From the NCBI GenBank assembly GCA_910589415.1, contig OU342630.1:16525867-16589866 (forward strand): a stretch of DNA of 64,000 nt, written 5' to 3'. The position numbers and the translations under genes were made by a program. Positions 1 through 10,689 of the stretch are shown in pieces. Within the stretch, counting starts at the first letter, position 1. Each line of letters opens with the position of its first letter. A model generated the notes under the pieces. It saw nothing but the letters and a program-made list of their open reading frames with translations. It did not search any database and was not told where the DNA came from. The DNA comes from Malachius bipustulatus. Lineage: Eukaryota; Arthropoda; Insecta; Coleoptera; Melyridae.

Positions 1-621
1 AAAAATTAATAAACTTCAAAAAAAAATTTTTTAATTTTTATTCTTAATTTTTCAAAGAAAAACCGAATAAAAAATCGTCGAAAAACGTCAATATTTGTAA
101 AATACGCCGAAATAGTGCTTGCCTTATGGTTTTTAATTTATCTATGAAATTCGGTCTAATTTTTTTTTTTTTTGTAAAGAAAAAAGAAGAATAAAAAATT
201 TTTAAATTTATTTTTTGCAGTTTAACAATTTTTTGTTTTTATGATTTTTTTTATATCGAACAACATAAAAAAACACTATGGTGGCCATAAGAAAAACCAA
301 AGATGAATATGAAAATTCTGGGATCTAGTCGGCTTTGAAAATTTTTGAAATGTCAGATGGGTAGCTCTTGACGACTTATGTAAGCCCACAAAAAATTATT
401 TATTAATCTCCAATAATAAAAAAGATATGGAAAAAATAAAAAATCTCGACTTTTCAGTTTTTCCAGGATATTTCAGGAACGGTCACAGATATCTTGTATG
501 TCTCGACGGAATCGAGATGGCCACAAAATTGCGCTCCTTTGGACTTGTTTAATCGACCCTGTATCCGTTAGCGTTAGGAGATAGCAATATAGAGAAGGAT
601 ACATGGTGCACCCTGTATAGT
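1..621. repeat. Right part of an O-family foldback element
   Basis: The stretch from about 270 to 621 matches 26,600-26,976 in the same orientation. It has the same run of phrases around 'ggccataagaaaaac', 'aatctccaataataaaaaag' and 'atttcaggaac', and ends in CACCCTGTATA. The element is cut by the window edge, so only its right part is seen. No coding potential is visible. It is probably a non-autonomous TA-flanked DNA element. Confidence 0.6.
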
Positions 622-626
622 GTATG

Positions 627-1063
627 CCTCGGAATAGCTAAAACGACTCTTATAAAAGAAAAAAAAAATCTTAATTTGCATTTTCATTTTTTGGGGTTCA
701 GCCCTGCTTGCTTAACATACAGAATACTTTCTAACATAATTGCAATTACCTATTAAAAATCAAATACGCCTCGGAAATTTTCAAAAACATTTTTTTATGG
801 GAAGTAAACTTCCTTCTATGAAGCAAATACTATGAAATGTTAGGTATTAAAAAAAAAAAGTTGATCAGGATCCAAATTTAGGCCTCTATACAAAATCTCC
901 AAGTCATGTGACAATTTTAATTTCGAATAATTTGATTTTTATACCTGAATTTTCAAAACTAAAAATATATTAGAAATTAGTCTTTAACCAATCAAGGCTG
1001 AACCTCAAAAAATGAAAATTCAAATCAAGATTTTTTTCTTAAGAGTTGTTTCACCTATCCGAG
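627..1063. repeat. Inverted repeat, ~90-bp arms
   Basis: The left arm (about 627-716, from 'cctcggaatagc' through 'tttttggggttcagcc') is the reverse complement of the right arm (about 985-1,063, from 'ggctgaacctc' to 'cctatccgagg'). The arms are roughly 85-90% matched around an unrelated 270-bp middle. Clear CAGGGTG ends are missing, although a CACCCTGTATA lies just to the left at 621. Confidence 0.6.
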
Positions 1064-1143
1064 GACAAGATTCTGATTTGTGTTTTTCTTTTCACCATCG
1101 GAAACATATTTAGATCTCCTCAAAGTTAGTAAATTAGCGCCCC

Positions 1144-1639
1144 ATGGTTGACATCCCGCAAGTAGAGAAATCGAAATTAATAAATATATCTGGAAAGAAC
1201 TCGAAAATTTTAGTTTTTTCATTGCTGAAAATAGCTTCAGAAAATACCAGGAGCTTCTTAGATGGAATATTTCTATTAGGAAATTCTGTATTCTGTACAT
1301 ACCCGCACTTTTGGTACAAGAGCTATAAAAGCTTTTTATATTCCCATCACATAAGGACTTCATTATAGAACTCTTATTGATTCTTAGCGTAAGATTCAAA
1401 GGAGGGAATTCAGAAAAGTTTTCAGGATAAGTTGTTAAAAGTTATAAAAGACTCTCTTTAATATTTCCATTATATTATAATGTGTATTCCTACTGAATAT
1501 GTTTGTCGCATTATGTCATTATATGAACTTTCTCATTATCACTGGAAAATACGATGGAATTCATTCGCTAGAGTGACAAAGTAAAAGAAAAGTTTTCATC
1601 CGAAGATGTCTTTGTTCTAAATATAGGCTTTATGGGTCA
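1144..1639. other. AT-rich DNA, no gene seen
   Basis: Short open frames exist on both strands (for example 1,144-1,368 plus and 1,055-1,399 minus), but they overlap each other and have no recognisable motif. I see no repeat structure here. Confidence 0.5.
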
Positions 1640-2050
1640 AGTCACTAAGTACAACAAGTGAAAATCGCGATTTTCCAACTTCAAAGCAGTGTACAACGAG
1701 AACGTCTCTACATAGGTAGGTATAGAAAAACGGATTGCATGTCCCTGTCTTAACTTTTCATGTGGCCTCCTACATGTGAGGTTTAATTTATTATACAGGA
1801 TGATGAAAAATCATAATCTTCGTGATAGAAATTTAAACTACATAATAGGATACCACATGAAAAGTTATAGTATAAAATAAAGTACAATACCTAGAGCCGT
1901 TCTCGTTATACACTGATATGATATTGAAAAATCGCTAGTTTCACTGGTTATTTATGACCAATAAACTACTACTTTTAAATTCCAACTATAAAAACCATTC
2001 TTACTGGATTGTTCAAGATAATTTGAAATTACAATAACATATAGGTACCT
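1640..2050. repeat. G-family foldback element, degenerate copy
   Basis: The halves fold back on each other around 1,800 ('tatacaggatgatgaaaaatca'-like centre). Both carry the G-family signature: 'acaagtgaaaatcgc', a block ending 'catgtccctg', and 'ttaacttttc'. Related copies lie at 31,120-33,105 (interrupted), 34,230-34,740, 40,915-41,262 and 45,245-46,161. No coding sequence is visible. Confidence 0.6.
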
Positions 2051-2224
2051 ACATTCTGTTAAAAAAAAAAAACAAAAACGGTTAGCCTTTTTCGATATAA
2101 TCAAAAGGCATTTTGAAAATATTTTCCATAGATTTACATACATATACTTTTTCAAGGAATCTACCAGTTTGCCGGTTCACTCAGACTGTAACGTGTAATA
2201 TTTTGATAAAAAAAATCAGTCTAT

Positions 2225-2994
2225 TATACAGGGTGTATCTAAATAACACCGAAAAAATTTAGGGGAGGATTCTTTGATAAAAAATAAACAAAAAATTTTC
2301 TATTAACGTGTGTCTGGATATGCACCCTTTTTGAGATACAGGGTGTCAAAAAAATATTGTTTTTTGAGTTTTTTTAAGATGTCTCGGGAACCGTATAAGA
2401 CACAGAATTCAGCTTTTGTACAGATCTTATCATTGATATTAGCAACTACTTTAATGCTAACTACCTTTTTTAAGTATGCCAGTGTCGGAGATTTTTAGGG
2501 TTGGGGGATTTTTTTGTCCCTAATATCTACGACACTGGGCAAATTGATATTTTAAAAGCACACTGTTAACCGTCAATGTTTTCTACACAAAAAGATACTC
2601 TTGGTTATAACTGCTAACGTGAGCCATTTTCGAGAAAAACGGGCATTTACGATGAAAAACTCGCTTTGAATGTTTCAAGACAAGTGTCGAAAAATTAACG
2701 GCAAAAAAACTTCCCTCATTTCTGAGATCTCCGCTATAATGACACATGAAAAAACTTAGTATTAAAAAATAAGCTATAAATATCAATGATATGTCATTTA
2801 CAAAAGGTGAGTTTCATATCTCAAACGGCTCCTCAAATATCTTCAAAAAACTGGTAAAATAATCTTTTTTTTACACCCTGTATCTCAAAAAGGGTGCATT
2901 TCTAGACACACGTTTATACGAAATTTTTTGTTTATTTTTGATCAAAGAATCAGCTCTTAAATTTTTTCGGTGTTATTTAGATACAGCCTGTATA
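2225..2994. mobile_element. TA-flanked foldback element A, 770 bp
   Basis: The left end TATACAGGGTGTATCTAAAT pairs with the right end, which finishes ATACAGCCTGTATA. The arms run about 350 bp inward on each side and include a second 'ttgagatacagggtgt' motif at about 2,330, mirrored at about 2,880. Divergence between arms is perhaps 15%. No transposase is encoded, and the short open frame at 2,583-2,786 is just arm sequence. Most likely a non-autonomous DNA element of Tc1/mariner type, judging by the TA borders. Confidence 0.8.
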
Positions 2995-3570
2995 CTCTCA
3001 TAAAATATTTCAAAAAAAAAATATTTTCTTTAAACCATGGTATGAATTTTTTGAAGTGTTCACATTCAGATTTTTACAAAACTATTAACGCTTTGAACGA
3101 TCTCTTGCGACCACCCAAGCCACTTTTAAATGTCTTGCCACTAGTCACGACGAGCACATTCTAGGAACGTTGTTAATACATGCCAACCATCAAAATGGAG
3201 AATAATTTTGAGGTGCCTATAATGTTCCTTGTTCGCACCTGTAACTCGTACGGTTACGTTTAACATGCGTCGCCATTACGGCGAAGCGACATCGCAGAAT
3301 GGTCTCGGCGACTTTCCCTGAACTTCACTACTATGTCTGATAGTGCTTTGTCTCCCGGATTAGTTTCTAATAGTCCCACTCTTTCGTACATCCAGAGTCT
3401 CTTTTTATAACAATAATTGTATGTCATTTATCATGCAACCTAGCTCAGCAACTCGCCATTATTCTAAATCGTAATATTTCTCCTCCTATCGTAATAATAA
3501 TTGTCACTTTGTCACTTCTGTTAGGGAATCTGTACACCGTCTGACAACCATGCAGTAAAATTCTACTAAT
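2995..3570. other. No gene or repeat recognised
   Basis: This is ordinary AT-rich DNA. It may be the original target region to the left of the gypsy element; its last bases before the repeated 43-mer are 'tctactaat'. Confidence 0.4.
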
Positions 3571-3613
3571 TATAGCATGTGAAAAATCACAGGCTATTGT
3601 TATTTTTCTGTAT
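3571..3613 (+). repeat. 5' copy of 43-bp LTR-like block
   Basis: This is identical to 10,647-10,689. It begins TATAGCATG and contains a small hairpin (TGTGA, AAAA, TCACA). The 3' copy lies directly after a polypurine tract, so this block should be the first bases of the LTR. The following sequence differs completely from that after the 3' copy. Confidence 0.65.
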
Positions 3614-3615
3614 CC

Positions 3616-4031
3616 TCACTGAGAACACCCTTCCACTTTCCTCTCAGGCATTACATCTCCTTACCGAGAACACCCTTCCACTTTCCTCTCAGGCATTACA
3701 TCTCCTCACTGAGAACACCCTTCCACTTTCCTCTCAGGCATTACATCTCCTCACCGAGAACACCCTTCCACTTTCCTCTCAGGCATTACATCTCCTCACT
3801 GAGAACACCCTTCCACTTTCCTCTCAGGCATTACATCTCCTCACTGAGAACACCCTTCCTCCTCTCAGGCAGTATACCTCTCAAACATTACATATCTCTA
3901 CAGATAACACACTTCCTCTTTCAACACACTTCCTCTTTCCTCTCAGGTATTACATCTCCTCACCGAGAACACCCTTCCTCTTTCCTCTCAGGCATTACAT
4001 CTCCTCACCGAGAACACCCTTCCACTTTCCT
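3616..4031 (+). repeat. 45-bp minisatellite
   Basis: Five consecutive 45-bp units start at 3,616, 3,661, 3,706, 3,751 and 3,796 (unit begins TCACTGAGAACACCC and ends CATTACATCTCC), with only 1-2 changes each. A shortened unit, a disordered patch and two more units follow to about 4,031. Because 45 is divisible by 3, the array stays open as a 15-residue peptide repeat, but nothing suggests it is translated. It starts three bases after the 43-bp LTR-like block. Confidence 0.9.
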
Positions 4032-5222
4032 AAAGAGAACACTTAAGTGTCTTTAACTGTCTTATTCCTCCTAAAGCTTGCCTAAGCTTGTCATTACCTA
4101 ACGCTAAGCATTCCTGGCCTTCTTGCTAGCCTCTAGTGCTTTGACAGCACCCTGCTGAAGACACGTAAATCACTACTCTACTCAACATGGCAATAGCTGC
4201 TTACCTTTGGGAATAACCTTGGAATAATCTTTATAACTTATCTCCTCCAAACTCTACTTATTAATAAACTTTATTGCAGTTCCATCAACTTCGAAAGTCG
4301 CAAACTTTAATTTTGGTCAATTCTTGTATGCTGTTTCTCATAACATACCACTGCTTCACCCCCTTATAATTTTTCCTTAGAAAACCTGTAATATGCTTCC
4401 TCATTTACATACCTGATCTACTTTACTTACCGACACCAGTCGGATATCAATCCAATAATACGTTAATACTTCATACTCAGTGTTTTCTTGCAAGATTTCT
4501 TGAGCTTCCGTTTTCCTTTAATTTACTAAATTCAGCTTCTAATAAATTTAATTGTTGTTAACGGAGGAGCGGAACTTCTCTTAAGTACCTAGGTAGGTAG
4601 CACATAATACCCACGCGAGGCCCGCGCCGGGGAAACTCGCGCTGCGACTCAGACGCTTGAGTACCGACAACAGCACCAATACCACCCGATGTTAAAATTT
4701 ATTTCATCGGAAATTTGCTAAAAACTTAAATTTTTGTTTCACTTCACTTTCACCAAGAAAAGGCATTTTTGTGGATATCCCACCGCTGTCAAATATTAGG
4801 AACATTATTTATTCAGTTCAATAATAATTATACAATAACAATAATGACGAAGAAGTATATTATTAACATTCATATATTGACTCTACGACGGTTATACAAC
4901 CACTACTGACTTCTAGCTCCTTTTCCTGCCTTGTCCCATGTTACGCATCATGCGCAACATTCCTAATACCAACAGACCTTCCTGTTGGTGTTAACGCGTC
5001 TGCATTCCTTGCATTCCTGTCTGTATTCCGATCTGAGTGAATCCTAACAATTAATTTTCTGTTTTGCTTGAATTTCAAGATTATTATAGTAATCCGATAC
5101 ACAGACCTTGTGGTTGAATGTTCTTGTAAATTCTTTTGTTTCGTTCGTATGTTTTGTTGGTGTCTTGTCGAGCAATCGAAGTTTGGGGAATAATTTGAGT
5201 TTTCAAGTTGCCATTGTCCGAA
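4032..5222 (+). other. Leader region upstream of gag
   Basis: No gene is seen. A short GC-rich patch at about 4,610-4,680 stands out from the AT-rich surroundings. I could not find a convincing primer-binding site matching a tRNA 3' end. TGGTGTTAACGCG at about 4,985 has the right first bases but is only a weak candidate. The 5' LTR/leader boundary is therefore unresolved. Confidence 0.4.
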
Positions 5223-5456
5223 ATGGATTTGTCTGATATGCGTCCGATTGACCTTTTGTCCGAGGAGTTAAATTATGAGCTTCGAATACGCGGTGTAATA
5301 ACTGAACGCAAGGAGGCTTCGCAGAAGCGTAAGATGCTCCACCGGTTAATGGAAAAAGATAAGGGGCGTCCACATTTGGAATATGTTGATCCCACTTATG
5401 ACTATGAAACTGAAAGACGGTTATTGACAACACAATACAAGCCCTCAAAGATTTGA
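5223..5456 (+). pseudogene. gag: gag, N-terminal part (cut by frame break)
   Basis: The reading starts at the first ATG (5,223, residues MDLSDMRPIDLL) and runs 77 codons to a TGA at 5,454-5,456. The phrase SEELNYELRIRGV resembles the N-terminal motif of insect gypsy-type Gag proteins, a short helical DNA/RNA-binding-like region. The stop falls inside what should be continuous Gag: the rest lies in the -1 frame, which opens after a stop at 5,411-5,413. The two frames overlap at 5,414-5,456 and the lesion must lie there. A one-base deletion is the simplest cause. No slippery heptamer is visible there, so I read this as damage, not programmed shifting. Confidence 0.75.
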
Positions 5457-6619
5457 TTGCTGAGTTCGACGGTCCTAGTACTGATTCATTGTATAAACGC
5501 ATTCGTTCTAGAATTGTCTACCTGACCAATAGAGTGAAGAGAATTAAAGTTGCTGATGACGAGGTAGAAAAGAAAAGCTTTAAGGATGAATCATATGCTT
5601 CGTGCATTGAGTTAGAGGTTTTGTTAGATGAAAAGGTTGCCAATGAGCAGACTTTATTCGACATAGGTGTTCAGAGCTCGAGAGTGGTTCAGTCAGCAGT
5701 ACCAATGGTAAGCAATCTTCGTGAGTGTACTCACGATAGATCATTCCCTGTACATAAACTTGGTATACAGTTCTCAGGTGAAAAAAAGGATGATTTACTT
5801 CCCTTTCTGGAAAGGATAGGAGAAGTGTCTGCATCACGACAAATAACGAATAAGCAGCTATTTGATTCTGCTGTGGAAATTTTTACCGGTCCAGCGTTGG
5901 TTTGGTACCGATCGATCAAGTCACAAGTCCGTGACTGGGATTCGTTGTGTGAACTCTTAAAGAAGGAATTCTTGCCTCCAGATTTTATTGAGTACACGTG
6001 GGAGCGCATTAAGGATAGGCGTCAATTGAAAGACGAACCAGTGCATATATATGGTGCAAGCATGGAGGCGTTGTTCAGCCAGTTAGGTCACTTCGTTGCA
6101 GAGAGTACCAAGCTCAAATACCTTAGGAAAAACTTGTTACCCCATTACATCTCACGTTTGGCGATGTGGTCGTTTAATACTACAACAGAGCTAATTAATG
6201 CCTGTCGAAAGATAGATGAGGCGGAACTTTTGAGAAAGAGGCAAAACGTGAGAAATGTGTCTTGTCTTAGTGAGTGCTGTGAGTGTGCGTGCGGATCCTC
6301 TGATGGGACAGCAGCGGTCCAACGGATGGTCTCTGTCGTAGAAAGTTGTGGATCAGGAGGACCAGCAGCACACGTTAACAAAAGAAAGCAAAAACCAAAT
6401 TCAAAGTTCAAGAGTCGCAATAGGTCGCAATCGTCAGTTGCTTCCGCTGAGTTTAGGCCAGCCGTTTTTACCCCTTCGGTGCCACCAGTTGTCAGGTGTT
6501 ATAACTGTGGTGAACCAAATCATGTCTTTAGAAATTGTATGCTGAAAAGGAAGAAATTCTGTTTTAAGTGTGGAAAGGATGGTGTAACAGTGAAGGAATG
6601 CGGATGCTCAAAAAACTGA
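5414..6619 (+). CDS. gag: Gag polyprotein, capsid and nucleocapsid part
   Basis: Gag packages the element RNA into virus-like particles. This part is open from 5,414 to the TGA at 6,617-6,619 and has no ATG of its own at the start, as expected if it is the continuation of the upstream Gag piece. A capsid-like stretch (about 5,880-6,150; residues ALVWYRSI, LKKEFLPP, WERIKDRRQ) matches the retrotransposon Gag pattern. A basic linker and two zinc-knuckle regions follow. The first, at 6,497-6,538, is a complete CX2CX4HX4C. The second, at 6,560-6,601, keeps three cysteines but has valine where the histidine should be. The stop codon directly follows a -1 slippery heptamer leading into pol. Confidence 0.85.
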   Translation, partial: KTVIDNTIQALKDLIAEFDGPSTDSLYKRIRSRIVYLTNRVKRIKVADDEVEKKSFKDESYASCIELEVLLDEKVANEQTLFDIGVQSSRVVQSAVPMVSNLRECTHDRSFPVHKLGIQFSGEKKDDLLPFLERIGEVSASRQITNKQLFDSAVEIFTGPALVWYRSIKSQVRDWDSLCELLKKEFLPPDFIEYTWERIKDRRQLKDEPVHIYGASMEALFSQLGHFVAESTKLKYLRKNLLPHYISRLAMWSFNTTTELINACRKIDEAELLRKRQNVRNVSCLSECCECACGSSDGTAAVQRMVSVVESCGSGGPAAHVNKRKQKPNSKFKSRNRSQSSVASAEFRPAVFTPSVPPVVRCYNCGEPNHVFRNCMLKRKKFCFKCGKDGVTVKECGCSKN

Positions 6620-6653
6620 ATGCGAGGGTGAGTGTGGGAAGGCGACGTTCACC
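6610..6653 (+). promoter_or_regulatory. Programmed -1 frameshift site, gag to pol
   Basis: The heptamer A AAA AAC at 6,610-6,616 sits in the gag frame (codons TCA AAA AAC) directly before the gag TGA. This is the classic X XXY YYZ slippery site used by several retroviruses and retrotransposons. Slipping back one base puts the ribosome into the long pol frame, which is -1 to gag. Ten bases downstream, GGTGA (6,627-6,631) can pair with TCACC (6,649-6,653), giving a modest stem as stimulator. Confidence 0.85.
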
Positions 6654-9600
6654 TATTTCGGAGCACCATGCCTTCAGAAGTACGGAAAAGTCACACGTCT
6701 CGGACAGTGTTGCGCAAGCTTTACCTATATTTGCTGAGAAACCTAATGATAATAGACCTTATATTAAAATAAATATACTTGGCCTTGATTTGGTGTGTTT
6801 AGTAGATTCTGGGGCGAACCATTCAGTCATTGGAAAGCATGGACTGCGTACAGTGGAAAGATTCAATTTACGCTTGAACGAGAGTGTTTGTAAGCATGTT
6901 ACTACCGCAGACGGAAATAAACAACCTATATCCGGAGTTCTCGATTTGCCAATCTGCATTGGAGACATATGTCGTGTCGTTAATTTTTATGTTGTTCCTA
7001 CCTTGGATCATAGCATTTTATTGGGGAGCAATTTTTGCCAGCAATTTCAGTTAGCTTTAGATTTTAAAAACAATTCTTGGGAGATCCAGTGTACCGGTTC
7101 GAATATTCAAGTAAGTCTTGTGGACTCTAACAGTGAAGTGGAAAGCAGTTCTCATAGTGAGCAGGAATTTAGTAAAAGTCAGTTGCTACAAATTGATAGC
7201 GTCTATAAAATGTTTGAAGGTATTAGCTCTGAGGATAGGTTGGGACGCACTAATAAAATTGTACATAAGATAGACACCGGAGACTCAAAACCATTTAAGA
7301 TTAGGCAGTATCCCTTATCTCCGTACCTTTTGGAACACTTGAATAGGGAGCTTGATAAAATGTTGGAAAAGGGAGTAGTCGAACCTTCCTCTGGAGCCTA
7401 CAGTTCTCCGGTACTTCTTGTCAAGAAGGCCAACGGGGAGTATCGCTTTTGCTTTGATGGGAGAAAATTGAATTCTTGTACAAAACCAGACTCCTACCCT
7501 CTCCCTAGGGTGGATAGGATACTTAGTATGTTAAAAGGGGCGAAATATATATCATCTATCGACCTTCGTAGCAGTTTCTGGCAGATTCCATTGGCAGATA
7601 GTTCCAAGGAAAAAACAGGTTTTTCAGTTCCTGGCAGAGGGTTATTTCATTTTAATGTCATGCCTTTTGGGTTATGCAATGCCGCTCAAACCCAACAGAG
7701 GCTGATGGATGCTGTCCTGGGGCCTCGCTTTGAACCCAATGTCTTTGTTTACCTTGACGATATAATCATCGTGTCGGCAACTTTCGAAGAACACCTCAAG
7801 CATCTCCGTGAGGTTTACCAATGCCTGAAAAGTGCCAACTTAACAATTAATTTGCGTAAGTGTGAATTTTTCAAGAAATCACTTCGTTATCTGGGATTTG
7901 TTGTTGATCGGGATGGTCTTCGCACTGACGTGCAAAAGGTAGCTGTTATGCTCGAATATCCTCGTCCTACTACGACCACGCAGGTCAAACGCTTTCTTGG
8001 CATGTGTTCATGGTACAGACGTTTTGTTTCCCACCATGCTACCCTGGTAGCGCCATTGAACGATCTCATTAAGGGCAAAGGTAAGAAGCAGAGAATCGAG
8101 TGGAATGATGCTGCGGAAAAAGCCTTCACTGACATCAAACAAGCGTTGGTTTCGACCCCGATATTAAAATGTCCTGATTTTTCGAAGAGGTTCACAATTC
8201 ATTGTGATGCTTCGGACTGTGGTATTGGGGGAATGTTGACCCAGCAGGCAGATGATGGTACCGATGTTGTCATTGCCTATTGCTCCAGATCTCTTAGTCG
8301 AGCTGAACGGAACTATATTGTCACAGAACGTGAGCTTCTTGCACTTTTGTTTAGTATTGAGAAGTTCAGACCGTATGTAGAGGGTGTTCGTTTTACGGTA
8401 AAGACCGACCACTATTCCTTGTTGTGGCTGGAGAGGTTGAAAGACCCAAGTGGTAGGTTAGCGAGGTGGTCGGTAAAATTATCTCAATACCAGTTCGATA
8501 TGGTGCACGAGAAAGGAAAACTGAACGTTGTTCCAGATGCTTTATCCAGGATACCTGAGGTGGACATATCTGTTTTGGGCGTGGAGATCGATAATCTAGA
8601 TAAGTGGTATCTTAAGCTTAGGTCGAATATAGAAAAATTTCCTGATAGGTATCCTCAGTATCAAGTAATTGATGGTCTTGTGTATAAGCACACTGCTCCT
8701 CGAATTGCACTCAAGTCGAATTTGAAAGAATGGAAACTCCTCGTACCTTCGTCTCAGCGAAAGAAGATTATAGGGTTGAGTCATGATTTAGAGACTTCCG
8801 CACACATGGGATTTTATAAGACGTTGAAGAGAGTACAGGATAATTATTTTTGGCCTAGAATGAGGACGGATATTTTAAAGTATGTGAGAAGATGCGATGT
8901 TTGTGGAGCTCAGAAAGCTTCGAATCAGGCACGTATTGGTTTTATGGGTTCCGAAAAGAAACCGAAGTTTCCATGGCAGATTATTGCAATGGACTTGATG
9001 GGTCCTTTGGTGAGGTCTACTTCTGGTAATTCTTATTTGTTGGTGGTGTCTGACTACTTTACAAAGTACACGCTTTTGTACCCACTTCGCAATGCAACGG
9101 CTTCTTCCATTGTAAAATTTCTTGAGAATCACATATTCTTAGTTTTTGGTGTGCCTCAGCACATAATTTGCGACAATGGAACGCAGTTTGCTGGAACCGA
9201 ATTCAGGAAGTTGGCCGAGGAATACAAGGTTCAGAAGATCTGGTATAACGCACGTTATCATCCCCAAGCAAACTTTGTAGAACGTACAAATCGTACGGTA
9301 GGTACTGCTATCCGAAGCTATATAAAGGAAAATCAGCGTTCTTGGGATAAGGACTTGGCAAAGATACAGTTTGCCATAAATACCGCTGTCCATGAATCGA
9401 CCGGTCACGTGCCTTCTTTCTTGAATTTTGCTCGTTATGTACCTCTTAGCGGAGAATATTATGGTAACTTCAAGCTGCCTGATAGCCTGGAAATTCTTCC
9501 TGAAGTCTATGAAGAGTATGTGAGAGAGATAAAAGGTATCTCTGGAATCTTCGGAAATGTTCACGATAAGCTTCATTCAGCGTACTTGAAGAATACGAGA

Positions 9601-9825
9601 ACCTATAACCTCCGAAAAAGGGAAGTTGAGTTCACTGTCGGACAGAAAGTGTGGAAGAGGAACAAAGTCTTGTCTGACGCATCAAAGAATTTTTCGTCTA
9701 AGCTTGCTCCGAAATATGTACCATGTATAGTTAGACGGAAAATTTCCAAACTGGTTTATGCTCTTGCAAGTTTGGATGGGTCTGATCTGGGTGAATGGCA
9801 CGTCAAAGATGAAGGAATATCATGA
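6614..9825 (+). CDS. pol: Pol polyprotein (protease, RT, RNase H, integrase)
   Basis: It is made as a Gag-Pol fusion by -1 frameshifting. The frame is already open from about 6,568, but with no ATG there. Domains in order: aspartic protease (VDSGA, Asp codon 6,805); reverse transcriptase with catalytic YLDD at 7,750-7,761; RNase H with Asp 8,206, Glu 8,332 and Asp 8,407; integrase zinc domain HHCC (8,782, 8,803, 8,893, 8,902); integrase core Asp 8,992, Asp 9,172, Glu 9,280, the last two 35 residues apart as in DD35E; and a C-terminal WHVKD tail of GPF/Y type. No stop or frame break is seen. Oddities: RT has FCFDGRKLN where FCVDYRKLN is usual, and DLRSSFWQI where a GY pair is usual, so full activity is not certain. 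The domain order assigns it to Ty3/gypsy. Confidence 0.95.
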
Positions 9826-10632
9826 TGACGATCCACCAGACTCTGAGTAGTTGGCAAATTGTTTTGTTGGAATTTGCTGTTCGGAATTGAGGCAACTATT
9901 TTGTCTCGATGAATTAGTAGTGATTCTTTTTAATTGAGGTAACGATTTGGGCTCAATAAATTGATAGTACTTATTATGTTAAATTGAGGTAACGATTTGA
10001 CTCAATAAGTTAGTAATGGTTGTCTTACATTGAGGTAACGATTTGGACTCAATAAATTGGCAGTACTTGTGTTAAATTGAGGTAACGATTGTGGCTCAAT
10101 TATCGGTGTAATTGTCAATTGTCAGTTTTTGGCTTGCAAATTTTATTGCAAATCCTGTTAATTTTGTGTTTCCTTGTTATTGTCTGTCTGTTTAACGTCG
10201 GTCGAATAGATTTTGTTGATGGCTCTACACAGTTAAATCAAGATGGTGACCCTCCTAATTGTGACCCTTCCTGATGGTGACTTTTCCTGATTATGAGATC
10301 ATACCGATTCTGTCTCCCTTGTGGACGAGTGGTACACGTAGATACCAGTCATCTTGAAAGGAGTGCTAGTCCACTCTACAACCTTCCATTCTTCAGACCC
10401 GATCACTGGCGACTTGTCATGCTAGGGTTTGTGACTTAGAGAATCATCAACTTATCTTTCGAATTCTTGTGCATGTGTTCACTGTTCACTTTTGAACTCT
10501 TCTCGTTGTTTATTTATTACTGTAGTATAGTGTATCTTGGGTTAATATATTGTATTATATACTGTGTATAGGTAGATTGTGCGTAGGTGTCTTCATATGA
10601 TATCGGCATCGAAATCACATTCCTTTTCTTTT
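9826..10632 (+). other. 3' untranslated region of the gypsy element
   Basis: No env-like gene. It holds the tandem repeats at 9,885-10,106. A short open frame at 10,089-10,274 would encode a hydrophobic stretch (LQILLQILLILCF), but it lacks an ATG start and I do not call it a gene. Confidence 0.6.
9885..10106 (+). repeat. ~48-bp tandem repeat, five units
   Basis: Units start at about 9,885, 9,932, 9,982, 10,029 and 10,075, each with AATTGAGGTAACGATTTG followed by CTCAATAAATT or a close variant. Spacing is 46-50 bases and the first unit is the most diverged. Each unit contains a self-complementary pair (ATTGAG / CTCAAT) and could form a small stem. Confidence 0.9.
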
Positions 10633-10646
10633 ATGGAGGGGGGTGG
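10633..10646 (+). promoter_or_regulatory. Polypurine tract (plus-strand primer)
   Basis: ATGGAGGGGGGTGG lies immediately before the 43-bp block shared with the 5' end. Purine tracts in this position prime plus-strand DNA synthesis in LTR elements, so this marks the start of the 3' LTR at about 10,647. Confidence 0.75.
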
Positions 10647-10689
10647 TATAGCATGTGAAAAATCACAGGCTATTGTTATTTTTCTGTAT
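10647..10689 (+). repeat. 3' copy of 43-bp LTR-like block
   Basis: Identical to 3,571-3,613. The AT-rich sequence that follows has a TATATAAAT-like box at about 10,770 and could be promoter-bearing LTR, but it shows no match to the 5' side. Confidence 0.65.

Noticed and set aside
3579..4046. 155-codon open frame of 15-residue peptide repeats
   Set aside because: It is the in-phase translation of a 45-bp minisatellite, overlaps the LTR-like block, and has no supporting signal; length divisible by three explains the openness.
5203..9576. Minus-strand open frames across gag and pol
   Set aside because: Shadows of the plus-strand gag and pol genes, with no motif of their own.
10089..10274. Possible small envelope or membrane protein after pol
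   Set aside because: One hydrophobic stretch but a TTG start, inside tandem-repeated UTR, and far too short for an env.
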